A DNA stretch of 64,000 bases from Rhizobium albus (GTDB taxonomy: Bacteria; Pseudomonadota; Alphaproteobacteria; Rhizobiales; Rhizobiaceae): positions 1,302,001 to 1,366,000 of the forward strand of contig BSNO01000001.1 of assembly GCA_030160035.1 (NCBI GenBank), read 5' to 3'. Below, in pieces: positions 48,262-56,526 of this stretch; within the stretch, counting starts at the first letter, position 1, and every line of letters begins with the position of its first letter. The position numbers were made by a program, and so were the translations under genes. A model generated the notes under the pieces. It was not told the DNA's origin and made no database searches. It worked only from the letters and a program-made list of their open reading frames with translations.

Positions 48262-49043
48262 CACTGCGCCGTCCAGCCGCCATCGACCGAGATGGACGTT
48301 CCTGTAATGGATTTCGCCGAAGGCGTCGTCAGGAACAGCGCGATGTCGGCGACTTCCTCGATGCTGACGAATTCCTTGGTCGGTTGAGCTTTGAGGATGA
48401 CGTTCTCCTTCACCTCGTCCTCGGTCATGCCGCGCTCGCGAGCGGTGTCGGCGATCTGTCCTTCGACCAGCGGTGTCTCGACATAGCCCGGGCAGATCGC
48501 GTTGATCGTGATGCCGTTTTCGGCGGTTTCCAGCGCCACGGTCTTCGTCAGGCCGAGAATGCCATGCTTGGCCGCCACATAGGCCGATTTATATGGCGAA
48601 GCGACGAGCCCGTGGGCGGAAGCAATGTTGATGATGCGACCGAAGCCACGTTTCTTCATACCGGGAAGCGCGGCGCGGATGGTGTGAAACGCGCTCGTGA
48701 GATTGATTGCGATGATCGCGTCCCACTTCTCGATCGGGAATTCCTCGATCTTTGAGACATGCTGAATGCCGGCGTTGTTCACCAGAACGTCGACCGTCCC
48801 AAACTCCTTCTCCGTTGAATGGACGAGATCGGCGATCTCCTTCGGCTTGGTCATATCGGCGCCGTTGAACACAACCTTGCCTTTCGTAAGTTTCTGCACT
48901 TCGGCCACGGCTTTGGCCGCATCCTCGTCCTTCGCCAAGCCGTTCAGCACGATGTTCATGTCCGAGCGGGCGAGCGCCTTCGCGATCCCGAGACCGATGC
49001 CGCTGGTCGAGCCAGTGATGATGGCGGTGTGGCGCTTTTCCAT
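48261..49043 (-). CDS. bdhA: 3-hydroxybutyrate dehydrogenase
   Basis: The 260-residue SDR enzyme starts MEKRHTAIITGSTSGIGLGIAKALA, with the TGxxxGIG NAD motif, NNAGIQHV, and the catalytic Ser, Tyr-x3-Lys of ASAHGLVASPYKSAYVAAKHG. ETAENGITINAICPGYVETPLVEGQI fits 3-hydroxybutyrate dehydrogenase. It oxidises 3-hydroxybutyrate from polyhydroxybutyrate degradation to acetoacetate. The ATG at 49043 follows AAGGAG. It heads a minus-strand unit bdhA-patatin-xdhABC, similar to the S. meliloti bdhA-xdhA2-xdhB2 operon. Confidence 0.96.
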   Translation of the reverse strand: MEKRHTAIITGSTSGIGLGIAKALARSDMNIVLNGLAKDEDAAKAVAEVQKLTKGKVVFNGADMTKPKEIADLVHSTEKEFGTVDVLVNNAGIQHVSKIEEFPIEKWDAIIAINLTSAFHTIRAALPGMKKRGFGRIINIASAHGLVASPYKSAYVAAKHGILGLTKTVALETAENGITINAICPGYVETPLVEGQIADTARERGMTEDEVKENVILKAQPTKEFVSIEEVADIALFLTTPSAKSITGTSISVDGGWTAQ

Positions 49044-49188
49044 GGGCAGGTCTCCTTCGTGATTGTGCAATGCAACATATAAAGTGCCTCCCGTCTTCCT
49101 TCCAGTGTGTGGAGACAGGACATCTTGTGAAGATGAAAAAATGTGCAGGCTTTGTTTGGCGTACGAATTTTGATCAATTTTGACTCTG

Positions 49189-49207
49189 TGCGCCCATATC
49201 GTGGGCA
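49189..49207. promoter_or_regulatory. Candidate NtrC-type enhancer upstream of urtA
   Basis: TGCGCCC, five bases, GTGGGCA is an imperfect inverted repeat resembling the NtrC site (TGCACC-N5-GGTGCA). It lies about 100 bp upstream of the sigma-54 promoter at 49306, a normal enhancer distance. The match is partial and could be chance. Confidence 0.4.
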
Positions 49208-49305
49208 ACCGCCCGGCCGCATCGTCCGAAGAGCGGGCCATCGAACGCCGCGAAATCCAAAGATGAACAGTCTCTTACCGAGCGCCTGCAAGCCTCCGGT
49301 TGAGT

Positions 49306-49320
49306 TGGCACGCCGTTTGC
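49306..49320 (+). promoter_or_regulatory. Sigma-54 promoter of urtA
   Basis: TGGCAC-GCCGT-TTGC matches the sigma-54 consensus TGGCAC-N5-TTGC at every fixed position, with GG at 49307-49308 and GC at 49319-49320. The predicted transcription start near 49332 is about 33 bases before the urtA ATG, with the ribosome-binding site GGAGG between. Nitrogen-responsive control of a urea transporter fits. Confidence 0.85.
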
Positions 49321-49363
49321 TCGGTTTGTTGCGGTGCATATGAAACCGTTGGAGGGAAAACGG

Positions 49364-50662
49364 ATGGCCGCTACCAATAAGAAATGGGTCATGATGACTG
49401 CCGCTGCGGCGCTTGCTGCGTCGACGGCTTGGACGGGTGCCTTTGCGCAGGAGGAAGGCCCGATCAAGGTCGGCATTCTCCACTCGCTCTCCGGCACGAT
49501 GGCGATCTCGGAAACGACTCTCAAGGACGTCATGCTGATGCTCATCGAGCAGCAGAACGAGAAGGGCGGGCTTCTCGGTCGTCAGCTCGAACCGGTCGTC
49601 GTCGACATCGCGTCGGACTGGCCTTTGGCTGCCGAAAAGGCGCGCGAACTGATCGAAGTCGAAGAAGTCGATGCCGTCTTCGGCTGCTGGACGTCGGTCT
49701 GCCGCAAGTCGGTTCTGCCGGTCTTCGAAGAGCTGAACTCGCTGATGTTCTACCCTGTCCAGTACGAGGGCGAAGAAAGCCAGCGCAACGTCTTCTACAC
49801 CGGCGCATCGCCGAACCAGCAAGCCATTCCGGCGGTCGACTACCTCATGAACGAAGTCGGCGTCGAGCGCTGGGTGCTCGCCGGTACCGACTACGTCTAT
49901 CCGCAGACGACGAACAAGATCCTCGAGCAGTACCTCAAGGATGCCGGCGTTGCCGATGAAGACATCATGATCAACTACACGCCGTTCGGTCATTCCGACT
50001 GGCAGACGATCGTGTCCGACATCAAGACGTTCGGCTCGTCCGGCAAGCCGACGGCGGTCGTCTCGACCATCAACGGCGATGCGAACGTCCCGTTCTACCG
50101 CGAGCTCGGCAACCAGGGCATCGACGCGGTCGACATCCCGGTCGTCGCCTTCTCGGTCGGTGAAGAAGAGCTCGCCGGCCTCGATACCGCTCCGCTGGTC
50201 GGCCACCTTGCCGCCTGGAACTACTTTATGTCGGTCGACACGCCTGAGAATGCCGAGTTCATCGAAGCCTGGCATGCCTTCATCGGCGACGAAGAGCGCG
50301 TGACCAACGACCCGATGGAAGCCCACTATATCGGCTTCAACATGTGGGTTGCCGCCGTTGAAAAGGCGGGTTCGACCGAGCCGGATGCCGTCATCGAGAA
50401 CATCGTCGGCGTGGAAGTGCCGAACCTGACCGGCGGCACGGCCGTCATGCTGCCGAACCACCACATCACCAAGCCGGTGCTTATCGGTGAGATCCAGGCC
50501 GACGGTCAGTTCGACGTCGTCTGGGAAACCGAAGATCTGGTGGAAGGCGATGCCTGGTCCGACTTCCTGCCGGAATCGGCTGTTCTCGAAGCGGATTGGA
50601 CGGAGCCGGTCATGTGCGGCAACTTCAACACCGAAACCCAAACATGCGGCAGCGGTTCCTGA
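49364..50662 (+). CDS. urtA: Urea ABC transporter, binding protein UrtA
   Basis: The 432-residue protein starts with a signal peptide (TAAAALAASTAWTGAFA, cleavage before QEEGPIKVG). It has the UrtA-specific segments GILHSLSGTMAISETTLKD, VFGCWTSVCRKSVLPVFE, LMFYPVQYEGEESQRNVFYTGASPNQQ and LVGTDYVYP-like AGTDYVYPQTTN. It binds urea or short amides in the periplasm. It is the first gene of urtABCDE behind the sigma-54 promoter. Confidence 0.98.
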   Translation: MAATNKKWVMMTAAAALAASTAWTGAFAQEEGPIKVGILHSLSGTMAISETTLKDVMLMLIEQQNEKGGLLGRQLEPVVVDIASDWPLAAEKARELIEVEEVDAVFGCWTSVCRKSVLPVFEELNSLMFYPVQYEGEESQRNVFYTGASPNQQAIPAVDYLMNEVGVERWVLAGTDYVYPQTTNKILEQYLKDAGVADEDIMINYTPFGHSDWQTIVSDIKTFGSSGKPTAVVSTINGDANVPFYRELGNQGIDAVDIPVVAFSVGEEELAGLDTAPLVGHLAAWNYFMSVDTPENAEFIEAWHAFIGDEERVTNDPMEAHYIGFNMWVAAVEKAGSTEPDAVIENIVGVEVPNLTGGTAVMLPNHHITKPVLIGEIQADGQFDVVWETEDLVEGDAWSDFLPESAVLEADWTEPVMCGNFNTETQTCGSGS

Positions 50663-50689
50663 CACCCTTCCCGTCAGGTCCGCAAATGG

Positions 50690-50718
50690 ACGGGAGGCGG
50701 CTTCAAGTCGCCTCCCGT
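50690..50718 (+). terminator. Hairpin between urtA and urtB
   Basis: ACGGGAGGCG (50690-50699) and CGCCTCCCGT (50709-50718) form a perfect 10-bp stem with a 9-base loop. No T run follows, so it is more likely a partial terminator or mRNA-stabilising stem that keeps urtA expression above the permease genes, as in other binding-protein operons. Confidence 0.6.
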
Positions 50719-50769
50719 GCCTTCTGATCGAGACACGCCGTCCTTCCGTTTCTTGTTGAAAGTTGCTCC

Positions 50770-52410
50770 ATGACAGTCGACCGTGCCATCGCACGTTGCG
50801 TCGCCGGATTTGCCTTCCTGTTGATGTCGTTGATCGCGGCATTCGCGCAGGAGGAAACCATTCCGCCCGGCAGCCCTGCCATCGATCTCCTGCGCCAATT
50901 GCCCGAGGGCAGCTTTCGCGAGCGCGGCGAGGTGATCGGAGCGCTTGCGGACACCGGCGAGGTGGCACTGGTGCCCATCTTGCGCGCACTGGAGGCCGGA
51001 AGCCTGTTCGTCGTCACCGAAACAGGCCAGATCGTGACGACCCAAGCCGATGGCGACGGCGTCATCGCCACCGACGTCGCAACGGGTGAGGAGATCGGAG
51101 CGCTTGCATCCTCGGCGGTCGAGCAGATCCGCGTCAACAATCTCATCCGCCGCGAAGTGCGAACGGCCGTCAGTCAGCTCACCCTGATGAGCCCCAACCC
51201 GGCGCGCCGGATCGCCGCTGCGCGCGACATGTATGCGTCCGCCAATGCCGACAGCGTTGAAACTCTGGATGCCGCGCTGGCCGCAGAAGATGACGATGCC
51301 GTACGCGCGGTGATGGAAGAGGTGCGCGCCGTTGCCATCTTGCGCAGCGACGCGTCGCTTGAGGAGTTCGAGGCTGCGGTGTCCACGATCGTCGCGCGCG
51401 GAGGGAGCCAGTCGATCGGCATCCTGCAGGGAGCGCTGTCGACGGCATCTGAGGAACTGCAGCCGACCATCCAGGCCGGCATCGCTGCGATCGAGCGCAA
51501 TCTCGCGCTTTGGAACGTCGCCCAGAACATCTGGTACGGGCTCTCGCTCGGCTCGGTGCTGCTGCTTGCGGCTATCGGCCTTGCCATCACCTTCGGCGTC
51601 ATGGGCGTCATCAACATGGCGCATGGCGAGATGGTGATGCTCGGCGCCTATACGACATTCGTCGTTCAGCAGGTGATCCGCACCTCGTACCCGGAGCTGT
51701 TCGACTGGTCGCTCGCCATCGCCCTGCCTCTGGCCTTCGTCGTGACCGGCATCGTCGGCATTGCCATCGAGCGTGGCGTCATCCGCTTTCTCTACGGCCG
51801 TCCGCTGGAAACGCTCCTCGCCACCTGGGGTATTTCGCTCATCCTGCAGCAGTCGATCCGCACCATTTTCGGCGCGTCGAACCGCGAAGTCGGCAATCCA
51901 TCCTGGATGTCGGGCGCGTTCCAGTTCGGCGGGCTTTCGATCACCAACAACCGGCTCTGGATCATCGTTTTCTCGCTGGTCGTCTTCGCCGTGCTGCTTT
52001 TCGTCATGAAGAAGACCGCGCTCGGCCTGCAGATGCGCGCCGTCACCCAGAACCGCCGGATGGCGTCCTCGATGGGCATCCGCACGCCCTTCGTCGACGC
52101 AATGACCTTTGGTCTCGGCTCCGGCATCGCGGGTCTTGCAGGCGTCGCGCTGTCGCAGATCTCCAACGTGTCGCCCAATCTCGGCCAGACCTACATTATC
52201 GACAGCTTCATGGTCGTGGTCTTCGGCGGGGTCGGCAATCTCTGGGGTACGCTGGTCGGCGCCATGACGCTCGGTGTCTTCAACAAGTTCCTTGAGCCTT
52301 ACACCGGCGCGGTTCTGGCCAAGGTGCTGGTGCTCGTCGCCATCATTCTCTTCATCCAGAAACGTCCTCGCGGCTTGTTCGCGCTCAAGGGCAGGGCGGT
52401 GGAAGCATGA
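50770..52410 (+). CDS. urtB: Urea ABC transporter permease UrtB
   Basis: The 546-residue protein has a signal-like N terminus (AGFAFLLMSLIAAFA) and an extracytoplasmic domain of about 220 residues rich in helical repeats (LALLPILRALEAGS-type). The LivH-like permease domain follows (LLLAAIGLAITFGVMGVINMAHGEMVMLGAYTTFV; ALGLQMRAVTQNRRMASSMGIRT). The long N-terminal extension is normal for many proteobacterial UrtB proteins. It overlaps urtC by 4 bases. Confidence 0.95.
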   Translation: MTVDRAIARCVAGFAFLLMSLIAAFAQEETIPPGSPAIDLLRQLPEGSFRERGEVIGALADTGEVALVPILRALEAGSLFVVTETGQIVTTQADGDGVIATDVATGEEIGALASSAVEQIRVNNLIRREVRTAVSQLTLMSPNPARRIAAARDMYASANADSVETLDAALAAEDDDAVRAVMEEVRAVAILRSDASLEEFEAAVSTIVARGGSQSIGILQGALSTASEELQPTIQAGIAAIERNLALWNVAQNIWYGLSLGSVLLLAAIGLAITFGVMGVINMAHGEMVMLGAYTTFVVQQVIRTSYPELFDWSLAIALPLAFVVTGIVGIAIERGVIRFLYGRPLETLLATWGISLILQQSIRTIFGASNREVGNPSWMSGAFQFGGLSITNNRLWIIVFSLVVFAVLLFVMKKTALGLQMRAVTQNRRMASSMGIRTPFVDAMTFGLGSGIAGLAGVALSQISNVSPNLGQTYIIDSFMVVVFGGVGNLWGTLVGAMTLGVFNKFLEPYTGAVLAKVLVLVAIILFIQKRPRGLFALKGRAVEA

Positions 52411-53558
52411 TCACGCACGCACTCCTTCGCGGTCTCGATGGCAAGGCCTGGCTCGTCGTCTCGATCCTCGTTGCCGTCGCGATCTTCGTCCCGGCCTCGA
52501 ACCTTCTGCTCTCGCCGGGCCATCCGCTCTACGTGCCGAACTATCTCGTCGCGCTTATGGGCAAATATCTCTGCTACGCGATGCTCGCGCTCGCGCTTGA
52601 CCTCGTCTGGGGCTATTGCGGGATCCTGTCGCTTGGCCATGGCGCTTTCTTCGCGCTCGGCGGCTATGCCATGGGCATGTATCTCATGCGCCAGATCGGC
52701 AACCGGGGCGTTTACGGCAATGCCGAGCTGCCCGACTTCATGGTGTTTCTCAATTGGACGGAGCTGCCCTGGTACTGGTGGGGCTTCGACATGTTCTGGT
52801 TCGCCATGCTGATGGTGATGGTCGTTCCCGGTCTTCTCGCTTTCGTCTTCGGCTGGTTCGCCTTCCGCAGCCGCGTCACAGGCGTCTACCTGTCGATCAT
52901 CACCCAGGCGATGACCTACGCGCTTCTGCTCGCCTTCTTCCGCAACGACATGGGGTTTGGCGGCAATAACGGCCTGACGGACTTCCGCGAAATCCTCGGC
53001 TTCTCGATCCGGGCGCCGGAAACGCGGGCGTCGCTCTTTGCCGCCACGGCAATCATGCTGGCCATCGCCTTCGTCGTGTGCTCGGCGATCGTCAATTCCA
53101 AGCTTGGCAAGCTGATGATCGCGGTGCGCGATGCGGAAAGCCGCACACGCTTCCTCGGCTACCGCCCTGAATATGTGAAGCTTTTCGCCTTTGTCGTGTC
53201 TGCAGTCATCGCCGGAATTGCAGGGGCGCTCTACGTGCCACAGGTCGGTATCATCAATCCCGGTGAGTTCGCGCCTGCAAACTCCATCGAGGTGGTGGTC
53301 TGGACCGCGCTTGGCGGGCGCGGCACGCTGATCGGGCCGATCATCGGAGCGATCCTGGTCAACGTCACGAAGTCCTATTTCACAATCGCCTATCCCGACC
53401 TCTGGCTGTTCGCACTCGGGGCGCTCTTCGTCTTCGTCACCATCTTCCTGCCCAAGGGCATCCTCGGTATCGCCACGGGCCTGATGGCGCGCGTCGATCG
53501 GCGACGCCTGCCTCCCGAGCCCACCGCTGACGCGGCCAAACCGACACCGGCGGAGTGA
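52407..53558 (+). CDS. urtC: Urea ABC transporter permease UrtC
   Basis: The 383-residue membrane protein has LivM-family landmarks (YLCYAMLALALDLVWGYCGILSLGHGAFFALGGYAMGMYLM; VRDAESRTRFLGYRPEYVKLFAFVVSAVIAGIAGALYVPQVGIINP) characteristic of UrtC. It forms the translocation channel with UrtB. Start and stop overlap neighbours (ATGA with urtB; GTG or ATG with urtD). Confidence 0.96.
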   Translation: MITHALLRGLDGKAWLVVSILVAVAIFVPASNLLLSPGHPLYVPNYLVALMGKYLCYAMLALALDLVWGYCGILSLGHGAFFALGGYAMGMYLMRQIGNRGVYGNAELPDFMVFLNWTELPWYWWGFDMFWFAMLMVMVVPGLLAFVFGWFAFRSRVTGVYLSIITQAMTYALLLAFFRNDMGFGGNNGLTDFREILGFSIRAPETRASLFAATAIMLAIAFVVCSAIVNSKLGKLMIAVRDAESRTRFLGYRPEYVKLFAFVVSAVIAGIAGALYVPQVGIINPGEFAPANSIEVVVWTALGGRGTLIGPIIGAILVNVTKSYFTIAYPDLWLFALGALFVFVTIFLPKGILGIATGLMARVDRRRLPPEPTADAAKPTPAE

Positions 53559-53563
53559 CAGCC

Positions 53564-54334
53564 ATGAATGTTCAGGCATCCCCCGATCGCGCGGAAGACC
53601 GGCCGCTGCTTTATCTCAACGGCGTTTCGGTCTCCTTCGATGGTTTCCGAGCCATCAACAATCTCTCGCTCTACCTGGAGCGTGGGGAGATGCGGGCGAT
53701 CATCGGCCCGAATGGCGCCGGCAAGACGACGATGATGGACATCATCACTGGCAAGACACGCCCCGACAGCGGCGAGGTCTTCTTCGATGGCACGATCGAC
53801 CTCACCCAGCATGACGAGCCCGCGATTGCGACGTTCGGCATAGGCCGCAAATTCCAGAAGCCGACGGTCTTCGAAAGCCACACGGTGGAGGACAATCTGC
53901 TCATGGCGCTGCAGGGTGGTCGCGGTGTTCTCGGTCAGCTCTTCTATCGGCTGAGCCGCGACGACGCCGCCAAGATTTCGGAAATTCTCGAGACGACACG
54001 GCTCTCCGCCCGCCGCAATGATCTCGCCGCCAATCTCAGCCATGGCCAGAAACAATGGCTCGAGATCGGCATGCTGCTCGCGCAGAACCCGAAGCTTCTG
54101 CTGGTCGACGAGCCGGTTGCCGGCATGACCGATGCCGAGACGGAAGAGACGGCAAGGCTCCTGAAGGAGATCGCGCAGGACCATTCCGTCATCGTCGTCG
54201 AGCACGACATGCACTTCGTGCGCGAACTCGGCGTCAAGGTCAGCTGCTTGCATGAAGGATCGGTGCTGTCTGAAGGATCGCTCGATCATGTCAGCAAGGA
54301 TCCACGCGTCATCGAAGTCTATCTTGGGCGTTAG
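53564..54334 (+). CDS. urtD: Urea ABC transporter ATPase UrtD
   Basis: The 256-residue ATPase has Walker A GPNGAGKTTMMDIITGKTRP, GRKFQKPTVFESHTVEDNLLMAL, signature NLSHGQKQWLEIGMLLAQ, and Walker B LLLVDEPVAGMTDAET. The LSHGQKQWLEIGM form is typical of UrtD rather than LivG. A GTG at 53555 overlapping urtC is an alternative start. Confidence 0.96.
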   Translation: MNVQASPDRAEDRPLLYLNGVSVSFDGFRAINNLSLYLERGEMRAIIGPNGAGKTTMMDIITGKTRPDSGEVFFDGTIDLTQHDEPAIATFGIGRKFQKPTVFESHTVEDNLLMALQGGRGVLGQLFYRLSRDDAAKISEILETTRLSARRNDLAANLSHGQKQWLEIGMLLAQNPKLLLVDEPVAGMTDAETEETARLLKEIAQDHSVIVVEHDMHFVRELGVKVSCLHEGSVLSEGSLDHVSKDPRVIEVYLGR

Positions 54335-54343
54335 GAGGAAGTG

Positions 54344-54502
54344 ATGGGATTTTGGCACGGATTGCGGGTGCTCATGCAGCCTTTACCCACCGCGAAGCCG
54401 GCGCATATGGAGTTGCGCCTAAGTGGGCTGGTGCCCGCGCCGCACATCGTGTGGGCTTCGCAGCCGAAGTCTGCGGCGAAAGAGGACGACCGCGATGCTT
54501 GA
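54344..54502 (+). CDS. Small ORF (52 aa) between urtD and urtE
   Basis: ATG 54344 is preceded by an ideal ribosome-binding site (AGGAGGA, 54333-54339) that overlaps the urtD stop. The frame gives MGFWHGLRVLMQPLPTAKPA then HMELRLSGLVPAPHIVWASQ and ends at a TGA that overlaps the urtE ATG by 8 bases. The product is basic at its N-terminal half, with no hydrophobic membrane span and no recognised family. The tight coupling to both genes supports translation, but it could also serve only to couple urtE translation. Confidence 0.5.
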   Translation: MGFWHGLRVLMQPLPTAKPAHMELRLSGLVPAPHIVWASQPKSAAKEDDRDA

Positions 54503-55190
54503 GGTGGAAGGCGCGAACCTTCACTACGGCGCGGCTCAGGCGTTGCGAGGCGTGTCCATGAAAGCGGAGCCCGCGAAGATCACCTGTGTGCTTGGCCGAA
54601 ACGGCGTCGGCAAGACCAGCCTGATGCGCGCAATCGTCGGCCATCACCCCTTAAGTTCAGGCATCGTGCGCTTCGAAGGCCGCGAATTCGGCCGGCGCGC
54701 CGCCTATGATCGCGCCCGTTCCGGCATTGCGTTCGTGCCGCAGGGCAGGGAGATTTTTCCGCTGCTGACCGTTCGGGAAAACTTGGAGACCGGATTTGCG
54801 CCCCTGAAGCGCGACCAGAAGACGATCCCCGATCATGTGTTCGAGCTGTTTCCGGTGCTGAACGATATGCTCGGTCGGCGCGGCGGGGATTTGTCGGGTG
54901 GCCAGCAGCAACAGCTGGCGATTGGTCGCGCACTCGTCACCCGACCAAAGCTTTTGGTTCTGGATGAGCCGACAGAAGGTATTCAGCCTTCGATCATCAA
55001 GGATATCGGGCGGGCGATCCGCTATCTGCGCGATAGCGCGGGCCTCGCGATAGTCCTTGTCGAGCAGTATCTGGATTTCTGTCGGGAGCTTGCAGACGAG
55101 GTCTACATCATGGATCGCGGCGAGGTGGTTCATCAGGGGCCGGCGGAGGATCTCGATCGTCAAGACGTCCGCCGGCACCTGACCGTTTAA
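54495..55190 (+). CDS. urtE: Urea ABC transporter ATPase UrtE
   Basis: The 231-residue ATPase has Walker A GRNGVGKTSLMRAIVGHHP, FVPQGREIFPLLTVRENLETGF, signature DLSGGQQQQLAIGRALVTRP and Walker B LLVLDEPTEGIQPSIIKDIG, all typical of UrtE. The ATG at 54495 gives the family start MLEVEG-NLHYG. It is the last urt gene and converges with sodC after 15 bases. Confidence 0.96.
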   Translation: MLEVEGANLHYGAAQALRGVSMKAEPAKITCVLGRNGVGKTSLMRAIVGHHPLSSGIVRFEGREFGRRAAYDRARSGIAFVPQGREIFPLLTVRENLETGFAPLKRDQKTIPDHVFELFPVLNDMLGRRGGDLSGGQQQQLAIGRALVTRPKLLVLDEPTEGIQPSIIKDIGRAIRYLRDSAGLAIVLVEQYLDFCRELADEVYIMDRGEVVHQGPAEDLDRQDVRRHLTV

Positions 55191-55205
55191 GCTATCGAAG
55201 CACGA

Positions 55206-55772
55206 TCAGTTCGCGGCTTCGATGACGCCGCAGGCAATGCGGTCGCCGCTGTCGCCTGCCGGATCGGTCATGTAGTCGTCAGCCCCGGCATGGATGATGA
55301 AGGCTGCGCCATCGTCATCCAGGATGACCGTGCCGGCGTCTCCTGAAAGGGCGATATCTGAGACGAAGAACTCGGCATGCGCGATGCCGTCTTCCTGGAC
55401 ATGCACGTTCGGCAGATCGCCCGGATGCGGACCATTGGGGTTCAGTACACCATGCTCGCCATCGCCCGAAACATGGCCGCCGGCGGCCTCATGGCCACCT
55501 TCGGCATCGCATGTGCCGGTCTCGTGAAGATGCACGCCGTGCGGGCCGGGTTCGAGCCCACTGGCTTCGATCTCGATGATGACGATGCCCGTTGGCGTTT
55601 CCGTCAAAGTCACGGTGCCTTCGATGCCGTCGCCTTCGAGCGTGGCGGTGGCAGTGATCAGATCGCCCGTTTCTTCAGGCATGCCCGCTGCATCCTGCGC
55701 CATGGCGGCCGGGGCCATGGCAAAAGGGGAAATCGTGGCCGCAAGGAAGGTCGCGCACAAAAGCTTCTTCAT
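55206..55772 (-). CDS. sodC: Periplasmic Cu/Zn superoxide dismutase
   Basis: The 188-residue protein has a signal peptide (MKKLLCATFLAATISPFAMAPAAMA|QDA). The Cu/Zn SOD ligands are present: HGVHLHETGTCDAEGG (Cu histidines and first Cys), GEHGVLNPNGPHPGDLPN (Zn/Cu bridging region), LDDDGAAFIIHAGADDY (Cu His), and the second Cys in IACGVI. It removes periplasmic superoxide. The ATG at 55772 follows a GGAG site; the frame is open further upstream without matching the family. Confidence 0.94.
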   Translation of the reverse strand: MKKLLCATFLAATISPFAMAPAAMAQDAAGMPEETGDLITATATLEGDGIEGTVTLTETPTGIVIIEIEASGLEPGPHGVHLHETGTCDAEGGHEAAGGHVSGDGEHGVLNPNGPHPGDLPNVHVQEDGIAHAEFFVSDIALSGDAGTVILDDDGAAFIIHAGADDYMTDPAGDSGDRIACGVIEAAN

Positions 55773-55833
55773 CGTCGTCTCCGTAAAAAATTTGGGATTG
55801 AAGTACCGGGAGGACCTGGCCGTCTTGGCCGAC

Positions 55834-55863
55834 AAAAAAGGCTGCCGCTGGTTGCGGCAGCCT
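55834..55863 (-). terminator. Rho-independent terminator of the low-complexity protein gene
   Basis: Perfect stem AGGCTGCCGC (55839-55848) and GCGGCAGCCT (55854-55863) with a 5-base loop. On the minus strand it is followed by TTTTTTGTCGG, a clean T run. It lies 19 bases past the gene's stop. Confidence 0.9.
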
Positions 55864-55881
55864 CCAAAGTTTGAGGGTGAC

Positions 55882-56421
55882 TTACTGCGTCACGACCACT
55901 TCGCAGATTTCGACCAAGGCACCGGTTACGGTAACGGCGTCGGCACATTGCGCGAGCACCAGTTGCTGCTCTTCAGGTGTCAGTGAAGAAAAGGCCGCCA
56001 TGATCTGATCGGGTGCAACTGCCTCGGTGCGCGTTGAGTCGGTGAAGAAATCATCAGCCGAGGAGCCCAGATTCCCGAAAACGCCTTCGGTCTCGACGCC
56101 CGTGTCGACGTCGACTTCCGTGTCGGCATCGAGTTCTCCATCGATTTCGGCGTCTGTGCCAGTTTCCGTGCCCGCGTCAACGCCCGCATCGACATCGGCC
56201 CCAGCGCCGGTGTCCACCCCGGAGTCCGTACCGGCACCAGCGTCGGTGTCAGTTCCAGCACCGGTGTCGGCACCTGCACCAGCGCCGGCACCTCCGGCCT
56301 CGGCACCGCCGCCAGCATTCGCGCCGCCGCCGGCTTCAGATCCGGCGCCTGCGTCCTGGGCGAAGGTCGCGCCTGTCATCAGTGCGAGGCTCATCGTGGA
56401 AGCGAGAAGTAGCTTTTTCAT
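55882..56421 (-). CDS. Secreted Ala/Gly/Asp/Thr-rich low-complexity protein
   Basis: The 179-residue protein starts with a signal peptide (MKKLLLASTMSLALMTGATFA|QDA), then about 95 residues made almost only of A, G, D, T, V and E in short repeats of the AGAG-T and D-TDAGA types. A folded-looking C terminus of about 60 residues follows (IMAAFSSLTPEEQQLVLAQCADAVTVTGALVEICEVVV) with two cysteines that could pair. The acidic repetitive middle resembles spacer or stalk regions of surface proteins. No function can be assigned. Confidence 0.85.
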   Translation of the reverse strand: MKKLLLASTMSLALMTGATFAQDAGAGSEAGGGANAGGGAEAGGAGAGAGADTGAGTDTDAGAGTDSGVDTGAGADVDAGVDAGTETGTDAEIDGELDADTEVDVDTGVETEGVFGNLGSSADDFFTDSTRTEAVAPDQIMAAFSSLTPEEQQLVLAQCADAVTVTGALVEICEVVVTQ

Positions 56422-56526
56422 TGCTTTATCCTCCGTCAGTCATTGTCCCTGTGCCATCCCAACGCGGCCTATCCTCGCCTGTTCCCGATCGCACCGCAGG
56501 TTAGTGAAGCCTCACATTCGAATGGT

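Noticed and set aside
48956-50989. 677-residue minus-strand ORF opposite urtA
   Set aside because: Antisense shadow; the plus strand carries UrtA motifs and a well-placed promoter and ribosome-binding site.
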